From NCBI GenBank assembly GCA_964427955.1, contig CAYRWY010000002.1, forward strand, positions 1 to 55,701: a stretch of DNA of 55,701 nt, read 5' to 3'. This document shows, piece after piece, positions 17,049-24,764 of this stretch (position 1 is its first letter; each line of letters opens with the position of its first letter). The notes under the pieces are model-generated. The model was given only the letters and a program-made list of their open reading frames with translations, was not told the origin of the DNA and searched no databases. The position numbers and the translations under genes are program-made. Source of the stretch: JACRBK01 sp964427955 (GTDB lineage Bacteria; Chloroflexota; Anaerolineae; Aggregatilineales; Aggregatilineaceae).

Positions 17049-18560
17049 TTAGACTCCCTGGGCTGATTTATCTCTCGCGATTTGTTCGACCGTGCGGGTC
17101 TGTAGGCGGGCCGCACCGGCGGTTTGCTGCAATTTCACGCGGGTACCCTGCGCGACATGCGCCTCAAGCCGGGCGCGGGCGGCTTCGATCTCGTGCTTGT
17201 AGTTCGGCAGCCATTGGGCCTGGGCCACCAACATTTCATCGGTCATCTGCCAGATTTCTTCGGTATTGCACACGGCTCCCACCAGGGGGTCATGCAGCAT
17301 GGCCTGCTTGAGCAGCGTCACATCGCCGTGTACGGCGGCTTCCATCCCCAACTGCTGCACGTGAACACTGGCCGACAGGGTCGGGACACAGCCCAGCGGC
17401 AGATCCCCCACGACGGGCATGTTGATTCCATTGTGGTCCACATAACCCGGAATCTCGATCACGCAGCCGTCGGGCAGGTTGGTGATGTGGCCGTGGTTGA
17501 TGATGTTGAAGTGACCGCGATAGGCCCGCCCGGTCTCCAGCCCCTCGATGATGTAGGAGCCGTGCTCCGTGCTGCGATTCTGGGCCGCGATCACGGGAGG
17601 GGTATCCTTCAGCCAGTTCGGGAAATCGGTCTCGAACCAGTTCCGGTTTTCCGTACAGACCCGCAGGTATCCCCCTGTCTCGCCATGAATCCATTCGGAC
17701 AGATCGATCCACTGCGGAATCTCGCTCACGCGCTTGCGGTACCAGGGCACATATTCGCTGAGATGCCCATTGGACTCGGTGCTGTAGTAGCCCAGGCGGC
17801 GGAGCAGGTCGATCCGCACTTTCTCCTGCTGGGAGTAGACCGGATGGTTCTCGAACAACTCCAACATCAGCGGGAGCATATCCATCCCGCGCCACTGCAC
17901 TTTGGTATACCAGGTCTGGTGATTGATCCCGGCGCAGATGATGTCCACGTCGCGCATGGTGACGCGCTCATCGGCGGCGATCAGTCCCTTTTTCCTGGCC
18001 CACAGTTCGATGCAGTTGGCGATCTGCTCGTGGCCGTGCTGCACGCCGTGGCACAGGCCAATGGTCTTGACACCGCCGTATTGGTTGCAGGCCCAGGTGT
18101 TCATCGCCATCGGGTTGGAGTAATTCAAGAACAGCGCGCCGGGCTGCGCGACTTCGCGGATGTCCTGGCAGATGCCGAGCAGCACGGGGATGGTGCGCTG
18201 CGCGTACATGATCCCCCCGGCGCAGATCGTATCGCCCACGCACTGATCCACGCCGTATTTCAGGGGGATGTTGATGTCGAGTTCGAACGCTTCCAGCCCG
18301 CCCTGACGGATCATGCAGATCACGTAATCGGCCTCGGTGATCGCCTCGCGCTGGCTCGTCGTGGGTTCTATCCTGGCAGGAAGCTGGTTGGCGGCGATAT
18401 CGTGGCGGCATAGCTCGGTGACCATGCCCAGATTACGTTCTGAAATGTCCATGAAGGCAAAGGTCGTGTCGGCAAATTCGGGCACGGCCAACAGATCGTG
18501 CATCAAACGGCGGGTGAACCCGATGGAACCCGCGCCTATCATGGCTACTTTGATGGACAT
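17049..18560 (-). CDS. Family 4 glycoside hydrolase (alpha-glucosidase/alpha-galactosidase type)
   Basis: A 503-residue cytoplasmic enzyme of GH4, which cleaves glycosides by a redox-elimination route needing NAD and Mn. The Rossmann start IGAGSIGFTRRLMHDLL holds the NAD site; metal ligands are Cys170-His171 in GLCHGVQH and the His214 region in AGINHQTWY. The protein is longer than the 458-residue GH4 at 20042, with an insert around residues 188-205. The ATG at 18560 has an AGGAG site. It heads the operon of the Opp-type importer and is divergent from the DeoR-LacI hybrid regulator. GH4 covers alpha-glucosides, alpha-galactosides, alpha-glucuronides and alpha-galacturonides; the choice here is open. 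Confidence 0.9.
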   Translation of the reverse strand: MSIKVAMIGAGSIGFTRRLMHDLLAVPEFADTTFAFMDISERNLGMVTELCRHDIAANQLPARIEPTTSQREAITEADYVICMIRQGGLEAFELDINIPLKYGVDQCVGDTICAGGIMYAQRTIPVLLGICQDIREVAQPGALFLNYSNPMAMNTWACNQYGGVKTIGLCHGVQHGHEQIANCIELWARKKGLIAADERVTMRDVDIICAGINHQTWYTKVQWRGMDMLPLMLELFENHPVYSQQEKVRIDLLRRLGYYSTESNGHLSEYVPWYRKRVSEIPQWIDLSEWIHGETGGYLRVCTENRNWFETDFPNWLKDTPPVIAAQNRSTEHGSYIIEGLETGRAYRGHFNIINHGHITNLPDGCVIEIPGYVDHNGINMPVVGDLPLGCVPTLSASVHVQQLGMEAAVHGDVTLLKQAMLHDPLVGAVCNTEEIWQMTDEMLVAQAQWLPNYKHEIEAARARLEAHVAQGTRVKLQQTAGAARLQTRTVEQIARDKSAQGV

Positions 18561-18795
18561 GACTTCGTCTCCTGACAACAAGGATCGCCAATACACCAAG
18601 ACCCTGATCCACACTGCCAGGATCGAGGATCTATTGTTTCGAGATAAGGTCCGGTGTTAGAGTTTGAACAGCTTAGGATAATGACGGACGCGTGCGTGCT
18701 TGGGGAAAGTTCCCGACCACTGCCGGAACAAGCCAGGGTAGAATCCACCTGGCCAGGGATGAAAAAAGCTGGGTAGTTGAATAATTCGCGCATTA

Positions 18796-18825
18796 GATAT
18801 ATGATAAAACTAAGTGTTCGTTCAA
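18796..18825 (-). promoter_or_regulatory. Candidate promoter of the GH4-importer operon
   Basis: On the minus strand TTGAAC (18825-18820) and TATATC (18801-18796) are 18 bases apart. The minus-35 box overlaps the operator copy at 18815-18828, so a bound regulator would block it. The match to consensus is moderate. Confidence 0.4.
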
Positions 18826-18828
18826 ACT
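18815..18828. promoter_or_regulatory. Candidate operator, degenerate copy
   Basis: TGTTCGTTCAAACT matches the reverse complement of the perfect site at 18921-18934 at all but two or three positions. It overlaps the candidate minus-35 box of the GH4 operon. Confidence 0.5.
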
Positions 18829-18920
18829 TATCTACTGTTTATTCAATCACTAAATGGGTGTCGTGTCAAGAAAGCCGTCTATAGTAATCGTATTCATTTG
18901 TTTCGGCAGAAACCACCCTT

Positions 18921-18934
18921 TGTTCGAACGAACA
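18921..18934. promoter_or_regulatory. Operator of the DeoR-LacI hybrid, perfect inverted repeat
   Basis: TGTTCGAACGAACA has exact six-base arms with an AA spacer and lies 9 bases upstream of the regulator start at 18944. The position fits autorepression. Confidence 0.6.
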
Positions 18935-18943
18935 GGACCGATC

Positions 18944-20008
18944 ATGACCAAACAGCAACGCCATAACGCCATTCTGGAAGTGCTCCAACAAGACGGTCGA
19001 GAACGCGTCGTGAGCACCCGAGAACTTGCCGATCGTCTCCAGGTATCGGAGATGACCGTCCGCCGCGATCTGCACGAAATGGATCAGGCGGGCCTGGTCG
19101 AACGGCTGCATGGCGGGGCCACGCTGCCCCATGGCGGGACGATCTCCGCCGGACACCGGGGACAGATCGGCATCTTGCTGACGTCGGGCAAAAACAAATA
19201 CACGGACCCGTTTTTTAGCGAGGTGCTGCAAGGGGCGGATCGCAAGCTGCAAGAGTCCGGCTACCGGGCGGCCTATATCTTCAGCTTTTCCGAGGTGTAT
19301 ACCAAAGACCAGGCGCGCGATCTGCTGGTCAATTACCCGGCGGATGCCATCGTCCTGATCGGCGCCCACTTCTCGCGAAGCGTGGACTACCTGAAGAAGA
19401 ACGTCAAGATCCTGGTGACCACCAACTACTCGCTCGGCCCCGCCCACGACGCGATTCTGCTGGACGGCGACACGGGGATTCACGCGCTGGTCGATCACCT
19501 GGCTAAGTTGGGCCGCCGCCGGTTGGGCTTCATCACCGGGTACCGCGATTCGCGCGAGGAAGGGTTCATCAAAGGGATCAGAGCCAACGGTCTGCCCGAC
19601 GATCCGGACCTGCGCATCCGGCTGGTGCAGGGGAACTTCGAATCCTGGACGCCGGAGCTGGGCCAGCAAGGGGCCAGTCTTCTGATGCAGCAGATCAATC
19701 CTCCGGACGCCATCGTGTGTGCTTCGGACCGGATCGCCATCGGGGCGATGCAGTGGCTGCACCAGCACGGCTACCGGGTGCCGGATGATATTGCCATCAC
19801 CGGCTTTGACAACATCACGGGGTCGGAATTCACCATCCCGCCCCTGACGACGGTCCACGTCCACAAGGAATTGATCGGCGAACTGGCCGTCGAGCGCGCG
19901 GTCCGCCGCATCGAGAATCCGAACGAGGTTCCGCTACAGATTTTGACGCCCACCGCGGTCATCGTGCGCCGGTCGTGTGGGACCAATCGCGATGGGTCTG
20001 CAAATTAG
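18944..20008 (+). CDS. Hybrid regulator: DeoR helix-turn-helix with LacI-type sugar sensor
   Basis: A 354-residue regulator with an unusual join. Residues about 1-63 are a DeoR-type helix-turn-helix (VSEMTVRRDLHEMDQAGL, then ERLHGGA). Residues about 75-345 are not the DeoRC phosphosugar domain but a LacI-type periplasmic-binding sensor: GQIGILL, then GRRRLGFITGY, VPDDIAITGFDNI and the terminal VIVRRSCG typical of LacI proteins. So it should bind a free sugar but a DeoR-type operator. The ATG at 18944 is chosen because homology starts there. It is followed 33 bases later by a GH4 gene and is divergent from the GH4-importer operon, and both flanks carry matching operators. Confidence 0.92.
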   Translation: MTKQQRHNAILEVLQQDGRERVVSTRELADRLQVSEMTVRRDLHEMDQAGLVERLHGGATLPHGGTISAGHRGQIGILLTSGKNKYTDPFFSEVLQGADRKLQESGYRAAYIFSFSEVYTKDQARDLLVNYPADAIVLIGAHFSRSVDYLKKNVKILVTTNYSLGPAHDAILLDGDTGIHALVDHLAKLGRRRLGFITGYRDSREEGFIKGIRANGLPDDPDLRIRLVQGNFESWTPELGQQGASLLMQQINPPDAIVCASDRIAIGAMQWLHQHGYRVPDDIAITGFDNITGSEFTIPPLTTVHVHKELIGELAVERAVRRIENPNEVPLQILTPTAVIVRRSCGTNRDGSAN

Positions 20009-20041
20009 TCATTTTGGAGTACGCGAGAAAGGATAAATCAC

Positions 20042-21418
20042 ATGGCCAAAATTGCGTTTATCGGAGCAGGCAGCACGGTTTTTGCCAAAAACTTGATGGG
20101 GGATATTCTGAGTTTCCCCGAACTGGCCGACAGCACCCTCAGCCTGATGGATATCGATCCCAAGCGCCTGCGGACCTCAGAGGCGGTAGCCCATAAGATC
20201 AATGCCGGCGTGGGCGCTCGCGCCACCATCGAAGCCACCACCGACCGGCGCGCGGCGCTGGAGGGCGCCGATTACGCCGTGTGCATGATCCAGGTGGGAG
20301 GCTACAAGCCCGGCACGGTGAACGATTTCGAGATTCCCAAGAAATACGGGCTGCGCCAGACCATTGCCGACACGCTCGGCATCGGGGGCATCATGCGGGC
20401 GCTGCGCACGATCCCCGTGCTGCTGGACATCGCGCACGACATGGAAGAACTGTGTCCCGACGCGCTGTTCATCAACTACGTCAACCCGATGGCCATGAAC
20501 CAATGGGCGCTCAGCCGCGGCTCGAAGATCAAGACGGTCGGGCTGTGCCACAGCGTGCAGCACACCGCGCACGAACTGTCCAGGGACATCGGGGTGCCCA
20601 TCGAGGACATCAACTACCTGGTCGCGGGCATCAACCACATGGCGTTCTACCTCAAGTTCGAAAACAAGCACACCCGCGAGGATCTGTACCCAAAGATCCG
20701 GCAGGTGGTCGAGGAAGGCCGCGTGCCGGAGTGGAACCGGGTGCGCTACGAGATGTTCACCCGTCTCGGCTATTTCGTCACCGAAAGCAGCGAGCACTTC
20801 AGCGAATATGTGCCCTGGTTCATCAAGCGCAATCAGCCGGAACTCATCGAGCAGTACAACATCCCGCTGGACGAATATATCGAACGTTGCGAAGCCCTGA
20901 TCATCGCCTGGACCTTCATGGAACAACGCCAGGAGGCCGGGCATACCTTCAGCGAAAGCGAGATTCGCGATCTGCTCAAGGACGCGCATCCCATGCCGAC
21001 CCTCAAAGAGGGCATGATCCAGGGGATGATGAATTTCGACCGGATCGAGCGCAGTGTGGAGTACGGATCGAGCATCATCCACAGCATCGAGACCGATACG
21101 CCGCGCATCGTCTACGGGAATGTGCCCAACACGCGCCTGATCGACAACCTGCCGGAGGGGTGCTGTGTCGAGGTCCCCTGCGTGGTGAACAGCAGCGGCA
21201 TCCAACCTACCCACGTAGGTGCGCTGCCGCCGCACCTGGCGGCCTTGATGCAGACCAACATCAACGTTCAGGGTCTCACGGTAGAAGCCGCCCTGACCGG
21301 AAAACGCGAACATATCTATCACGCGGCGATGTTGGACCCGCACACCGCCGCGGAGCTGTCGCTCGACAACATCTGGGCGATGGTGGACGAACTGCTCGCC
21401 GCGCACGGCCTGGGATAA
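20042..21418 (+). CDS. Family 4 glycoside hydrolase (MelA/AglA type)
   Basis: A 458-residue cytoplasmic NAD- and Mn-dependent glycosidase of GH4. The Rossmann motif is IGAGSTVFAKNLMGDIL; metal ligands are Cys169-His170 in GLCHSVQH and His199 in AGINHMAFY, all as expected for alpha-galactosidase/alpha-glucosidase members. Length is standard. It follows the hybrid regulator by 33 bases with a GAGAAAGGA ribosome site, and ends before a strong terminator. With the diverged GH4 at 17049 it brackets the regulator, so the two enzymes probably act on related alpha-linked products brought in by the Opp-type importer. Confidence 0.92.
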   Translation: MAKIAFIGAGSTVFAKNLMGDILSFPELADSTLSLMDIDPKRLRTSEAVAHKINAGVGARATIEATTDRRAALEGADYAVCMIQVGGYKPGTVNDFEIPKKYGLRQTIADTLGIGGIMRALRTIPVLLDIAHDMEELCPDALFINYVNPMAMNQWALSRGSKIKTVGLCHSVQHTAHELSRDIGVPIEDINYLVAGINHMAFYLKFENKHTREDLYPKIRQVVEEGRVPEWNRVRYEMFTRLGYFVTESSEHFSEYVPWFIKRNQPELIEQYNIPLDEYIERCEALIIAWTFMEQRQEAGHTFSESEIRDLLKDAHPMPTLKEGMIQGMMNFDRIERSVEYGSSIIHSIETDTPRIVYGNVPNTRLIDNLPEGCCVEVPCVVNSSGIQPTHVGALPPHLAALMQTNINVQGLTVEAALTGKREHIYHAAMLDPHTAAELSLDNIWAMVDELLAAHGLG

Positions 21419-21453
21419 CACGCCACGCCCTTCAACTCACCAAGCACCTGTTT

Positions 21454-21481
21454 CAAAATGAGGCCACAGCGCCTCATTTTG
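21454..21481 (+). terminator. Rho-independent terminator after GH4 gene
   Basis: CAAAATGAGGC (21454-21464) and GCCTCATTTTG (21471-21481) form a perfect 11-bp stem with a six-base loop, and TTTT lies within the right arm. It is 36 bases past the GH4 stop. Confidence 0.75.
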
Positions 21482-21590
21482 ATTGGAAAGCGTTGCGCGG
21501 CGGGCCAATTGCCGGTACTATTTCCTGCTGGATCAGAAATGCCCCCGTTCTCAGGTCTTGAATCCCTAATAGCCTTTCAAGGATGATTTC

Positions 21591-22883
21591 ATGTTCACAA
21601 AAATCAGGAGCTTCCTGTTCGCATTTCTGATCGCGGCTATCGTGGCGCTGCCGGTATCGACTCTCGCCGTAGCCCAGGGCGACGGAGCGCGTCCGGCTCC
21701 CGTGCCACCCACGACCGGCGCTTTCTACAGCGGTGAATACCGCAATATGCTCAAGGAATGGGGCAAAACCGACGAAGAAATCCAGGCGCGCATCGACGCC
21801 ACCTGGAACCAGTTGTTTTATGGCAGCGATGCTTCGGAACGCGTCTATTATCCCGTCGGGGACGACATGGCCTACATGCTGGACACCGGCAACGACGACG
21901 TGCGCACCGAAGGACAGTCCTACGGCATGATGATCGCGGTCCAGCTCGACAAAAAGGCGGAATTCGACCGCCTGTGGAAGTGGACCAGGACCTACATGTA
22001 CAACGAGTCCGGGGCGTACAAGGGCTATTTCGCCTGGCACTGTCGCCCCGAAGATGGCTCTAAGATCGACGAGAATCCTGCCTCGGACGGCGAAACCTGG
22101 TACGTGACCGCGCTGTTTTTCGCCGCAGGACGGTGGGGCAACGGCGAAGGGATCTTCAACTACCAGGCCGAGGCCAACGCGACTTTGCATACCATGCTGC
22201 ACCAGGAAGACGATCCCCGCAGCGCCTCGACCAACATGTTCAACGCCGAGCACAAGCAGGTCGTGTTCGTGCCGAGCTATGGGCGCGAGAGTTCCTACAC
22301 CGATCCGTCGTACCACACGCCGTACTACTACGATCTCTGGGCGCGGTGGGCGGCTGAAGACAACGAGTTCTGGGCGGAAGCCGCCCAGGCCAGCCGCGAA
22401 TTCTTCAAGAAAGCCGCGAACCCGGACACAGGTTTGATGGCCGACTACACCGAATTCGATGGCCAGCCCAAGGTGCGCGGCGACTACGGCGAGTTTTTCT
22501 ACGCCGATGCCTGGCGCGTGCCGATGAACGTGGCTGTCGATTACGCCTGGTTTGCCGCCGACGCCTGGGAGATCGAACAGAGCGACCGCATCCAGGCGTT
22601 CTTCTACGACAAGGGCCTCTACACGTATTCCGACAAGTGGCGGGTGGACGGCAGCGAATCGCTCACGCCCTGGCATTCGGAAGGGCTGGTCGCCACCAAT
22701 GCCGCCGCCAGCCTGGCCGCCAGCAACGCCGTCGCCTGGGACTTCATCGAGGAATTCTGGAATACACCGGTGCCCACCGGGCAGTATCGTTACTACAGTG
22801 GGCTGCTCTACCTGATGAGCCTGCTGCATCTGAGCGGCCAATTCAGGATTTACGATCCGGCGCTCGGCCCTATCGTGAACTAA
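21591..22883 (+). CDS. Secreted family 8 glycoside hydrolase (exo-oligoxylanase-like)
   Basis: A 430-residue GH8 enzyme with a signal peptide (residues 1-29, ending in VAQ). The GH8 general acid is Glu107 in RTEGQSYGMM, and the probable base is Asp306 in YADAWRVPMN. The ASDGETWYVTALFFAAGRWG segment (165-184) and VDYAWFAADAW are the pattern of reducing-end xylose-releasing exo-oligoxylanases rather than classic endoglucanases. Those enzymes are often cytoplasmic, so export here is a point of difference. It is a single gene between two terminators. GH8 also holds chitosanases, licheninases and endoxylanases, so the xylan call is moderate. Confidence 0.87.
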   Translation: MFTKIRSFLFAFLIAAIVALPVSTLAVAQGDGARPAPVPPTTGAFYSGEYRNMLKEWGKTDEEIQARIDATWNQLFYGSDASERVYYPVGDDMAYMLDTGNDDVRTEGQSYGMMIAVQLDKKAEFDRLWKWTRTYMYNESGAYKGYFAWHCRPEDGSKIDENPASDGETWYVTALFFAAGRWGNGEGIFNYQAEANATLHTMLHQEDDPRSASTNMFNAEHKQVVFVPSYGRESSYTDPSYHTPYYYDLWARWAAEDNEFWAEAAQASREFFKKAANPDTGLMADYTEFDGQPKVRGDYGEFFYADAWRVPMNVAVDYAWFAADAWEIEQSDRIQAFFYDKGLYTYSDKWRVDGSESLTPWHSEGLVATNAAASLAASNAVAWDFIEEFWNTPVPTGQYRYYSGLLYLMSLLHLSGQFRIYDPALGPIVN

Positions 22884-22909
22884 GCTGCCGCTACCTTCTG
22901 CTCCCCGAC

Positions 22910-22943
22910 AACGCCTGGACCGGCCTGGTTCCAGGCGTTTTTT
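22910..22943 (+). terminator. Rho-independent terminator after GH8 gene
   Basis: AACGCCTGGA (22910-22919) pairs with TCCAGGCGTT (22930-22939) over ten bases, followed by a T run to 22943. It lies 27 bases past the GH8 stop. Confidence 0.85.
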
Positions 22944-22977
22944 CTGACTCAGACACCCCATCACGATCATGTCAGGT

Positions 22978-23022
22978 TTGTAATGTCATTGTAAGCCCTC
23001 TGTCATCTGGCTCTTTTATCAT
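22978..23022 (+). promoter_or_regulatory. Candidate Pho-box promoter of the Yip1-ABC operon
   Basis: Three heptamers, TTGTAAT (22978), TTGTAAG (22989) and CTGTCAT (23000), are spaced by exactly four bases (11-base period). The last equals the Pho-box consensus half-site. TATCAT (23017-23022) follows after 10 bases, the usual spacing to the minus-10 box in PhoB-type promoters. The ATG is at 23057. PhoB/PhoP control is inference. Confidence 0.42.
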
Positions 23023-23056
23023 TCCACTGTAGACAGATGGTAAAGAGAGGATCACG

Positions 23057-24022
23057 ATGGCGTCCAAAGCACAAGCCATACCCGCCCCTGTGGCACGCGT
23101 TTCCCGTTCATCGCCCGGGATTATCCACCAGGTGGCGACCCTGCTGCTCCAACCGCGAGCGTTCTTCCGCCGGATGCCCCAGAGCCGTCAATGGCTGTGG
23201 ATCGCAGCCCTGATCCTGATCATCTTCGGCCTGGCCGCTTCCAACCAGGTCCAGTCGGGCACTTCCACCAGCACCACCACCCAGGATCAGGGATTCAATG
23301 TGGCGATGCTGGCAGACGACACTGCCGCTACGACGACGACCGCCAGCACGCCCACTGCCACCACGACCACCACCGACACCGGCAGCACCGGCACCAATAC
23401 CGCCCTGATGTCGGCGCTGCAAGCGGCGTGCGGGGTACTGGCCCTCTGGGCGGGACAGGCGATCTTGCTGGGCCTGGTCCCGATGCAGGCGGGGCGCCGG
23501 CCCAAACTGGGGCGTAACCTGCAAATTGCCATCTGGGCCAGCCTGCCCCTGGCGCTGATGCTGGGCTTGCGGCAGATCTACTTTGCCGCCGGAGGAACGG
23601 GAGGCACAGTAGGGTTAGCTCTGCTGCTGGAAAAGTGGAGCGGCTACGCAGACCTCTCGTCCGGCGCCCAACGGCTGCTGGCAGCCCTGATGAGCAACAT
23701 TTCCCTGTTCTGGCTGTGGAGCCTGGTGCTGCTCTACTGCGGCGCCCGCTACACGCTGGGGGGGAAGTATTGGGTTGCCACCCTGCTGATCGCGATCTGG
23801 ATCGCCGTCGTTCCCGCCGTCACGGTGTTGGTGAGCGATCCGGTGACGACCGTAGCGCCGCGCACGACGACCTCCGATACCACCAACACGTCGTCAAGCG
23901 ATAACTCCAGTAGCGGGACCTCCTCTACCACCACCACCTCGCCGATGATGGATATGGGCGGCGGACAGCCGCCGTCGGGGAATATGGGCGGCGGTCCGGG
24001 CAGCATGGCCCCCGGTGGTTGA
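23057..24022 (+). CDS. Yip1-family membrane protein of an ABC export-type system (YknW-like)
   Basis: A 321-residue membrane protein. The start pattern with LLLQPRAFFRRM before the first helix is that of Yip1-domain proteins, as in Bacillus subtilis YknW. About five to six hydrophobic segments are seen (near 50-66, 118-140, 155-172, 210-232, 245-265), broken by a Thr-rich loop at about 76-118. The tail (about 270-321) is low-complexity Ser/Thr, then Met/Gly/Pro (MMDMGGGQPPSGNMGGG). It is first in an operon with an ATPase, a CARDB-repeat protein and an FtsX-type permease, which matches the Yip1-ATPase-permease set of YknWXYZ apart from the third gene. Confidence 0.78.
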   Translation: MASKAQAIPAPVARVSRSSPGIIHQVATLLLQPRAFFRRMPQSRQWLWIAALILIIFGLAASNQVQSGTSTSTTTQDQGFNVAMLADDTAATTTTASTPTATTTTTDTGSTGTNTALMSALQAACGVLALWAGQAILLGLVPMQAGRRPKLGRNLQIAIWASLPLALMLGLRQIYFAAGGTGGTVGLALLLEKWSGYADLSSGAQRLLAALMSNISLFWLWSLVLLYCGARYTLGGKYWVATLLIAIWIAVVPAVTVLVSDPVTTVAPRTTTSDTTNTSSSDNSSSGTSSTTTTSPMMDMGGGQPPSGNMGGGPGSMAPGG

Positions 24023-24041
24023 TCGTCACAGGAGATCGGAT

Positions 24042-24764
24042 ATGGAACAGCCCATCATTACCGTCCGGCGGCTCGTCAAAACCTTCAGCATGGGGGATGA
24101 AGTCCTGACCGTGCTGAAGGGAGTAGACCTGACCATCCCCTCGGGGCAGTTTGTGAGCATCATGGGACCCAGCGGGTCCGGCAAAAGCACGCTGTTGTAT
24201 CTGCTCGGCGGGCTGGACTATCCCACCCAGGGGGATATTTACGTCGCGGGCGACGAAGTGAGCACGTTGAACAGCGATGCGCTGGCGGCCTTTCGCAGCC
24301 GGACGGTGGGCTTCGTGTTCCAGGCGTTTCACCTCGTCCCCACCCTGACTGCGCTGGAAAACGTCGGCCTGCCTGGGATTTTCCTGGGAATGTCGCGCCC
24401 GGTGCGCGATGCGCGTGCCCAACACCTGCTGGGTGTGCTGGGCCTCGAAGATCGTGCCGATCACCGCCCTTCCCAACTGTCGGGCGGCCAGCAGCAGCGG
24501 GTGGCCATCGCCCGCGCGCTGTTCAACCAGCCGCCCATTTTGATGTGCGACGAACCCACCGGGGCGCTCGACAGCAAGACCGGCCACACCGTGATGAAGC
24601 TGCTGCGCGCGCTGTGTGATAGACAAAAGAAAACCGTGATTCTGGTCACCCACGATCCTACCACCGCCGAATATGCCGACCGGGTTGTGTTCATTAAAGA
24701 TGGTCTGATTGTCGATGATTACATGACATCCGAGAAAAAGGTGGTACACAGCCATGCGGCCTAA
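24042..24764 (+). CDS. MacB/LolD-type ABC ATPase (YknY-like)
   Basis: A 240-residue cytoplasmic ATPase of the MacB/LolD/FtsE group. Walker A is GPSGSGKST (42-50), the signature LSGGQQQRVAIARAL is near 147, and Walker B with MCDEPTGALD is near 170. The ATG at 24042 follows CAGGAG; an open frame back to 24015 overlaps the Yip1 gene and is not needed. The stop overlaps the start of the CARDB-repeat gene by 11 bases. It powers the permease at 27170-28456. Such mechanotransmission ATPases drive extracytoplasmic work rather than simple import. Confidence 0.93.
   Translation: MEQPIITVRRLVKTFSMGDEVLTVLKGVDLTIPSGQFVSIMGPSGSGKSTLLYLLGGLDYPTQGDIYVAGDEVSTLNSDALAAFRSRTVGFVFQAFHLVPTLTALENVGLPGIFLGMSRPVRDARAQHLLGVLGLEDRADHRPSQLSGGQQQRVAIARALFNQPPILMCDEPTGALDSKTGHTVMKLLRALCDRQKKTVILVTHDPTTAEYADRVVFIKDGLIVDDYMTSEKKVVHSHAA

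Larger units (their letters stand above)
18561..18943. promoter_or_regulatory. Divergent control region, GH4 importer operon / hybrid regulator
   Basis: This 383-base gap has no convincing gene. It holds a likely minus-strand promoter (18796-18825) and two copies of a TGTTCG-type operator in opposite orientation, at 18815-18828 and 18921-18934. The regulator's frame is open upstream to 18854, but the start with family homology is the ATG at 18944. The 18561-18790 part shows no structure I can name. Confidence 0.5.
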
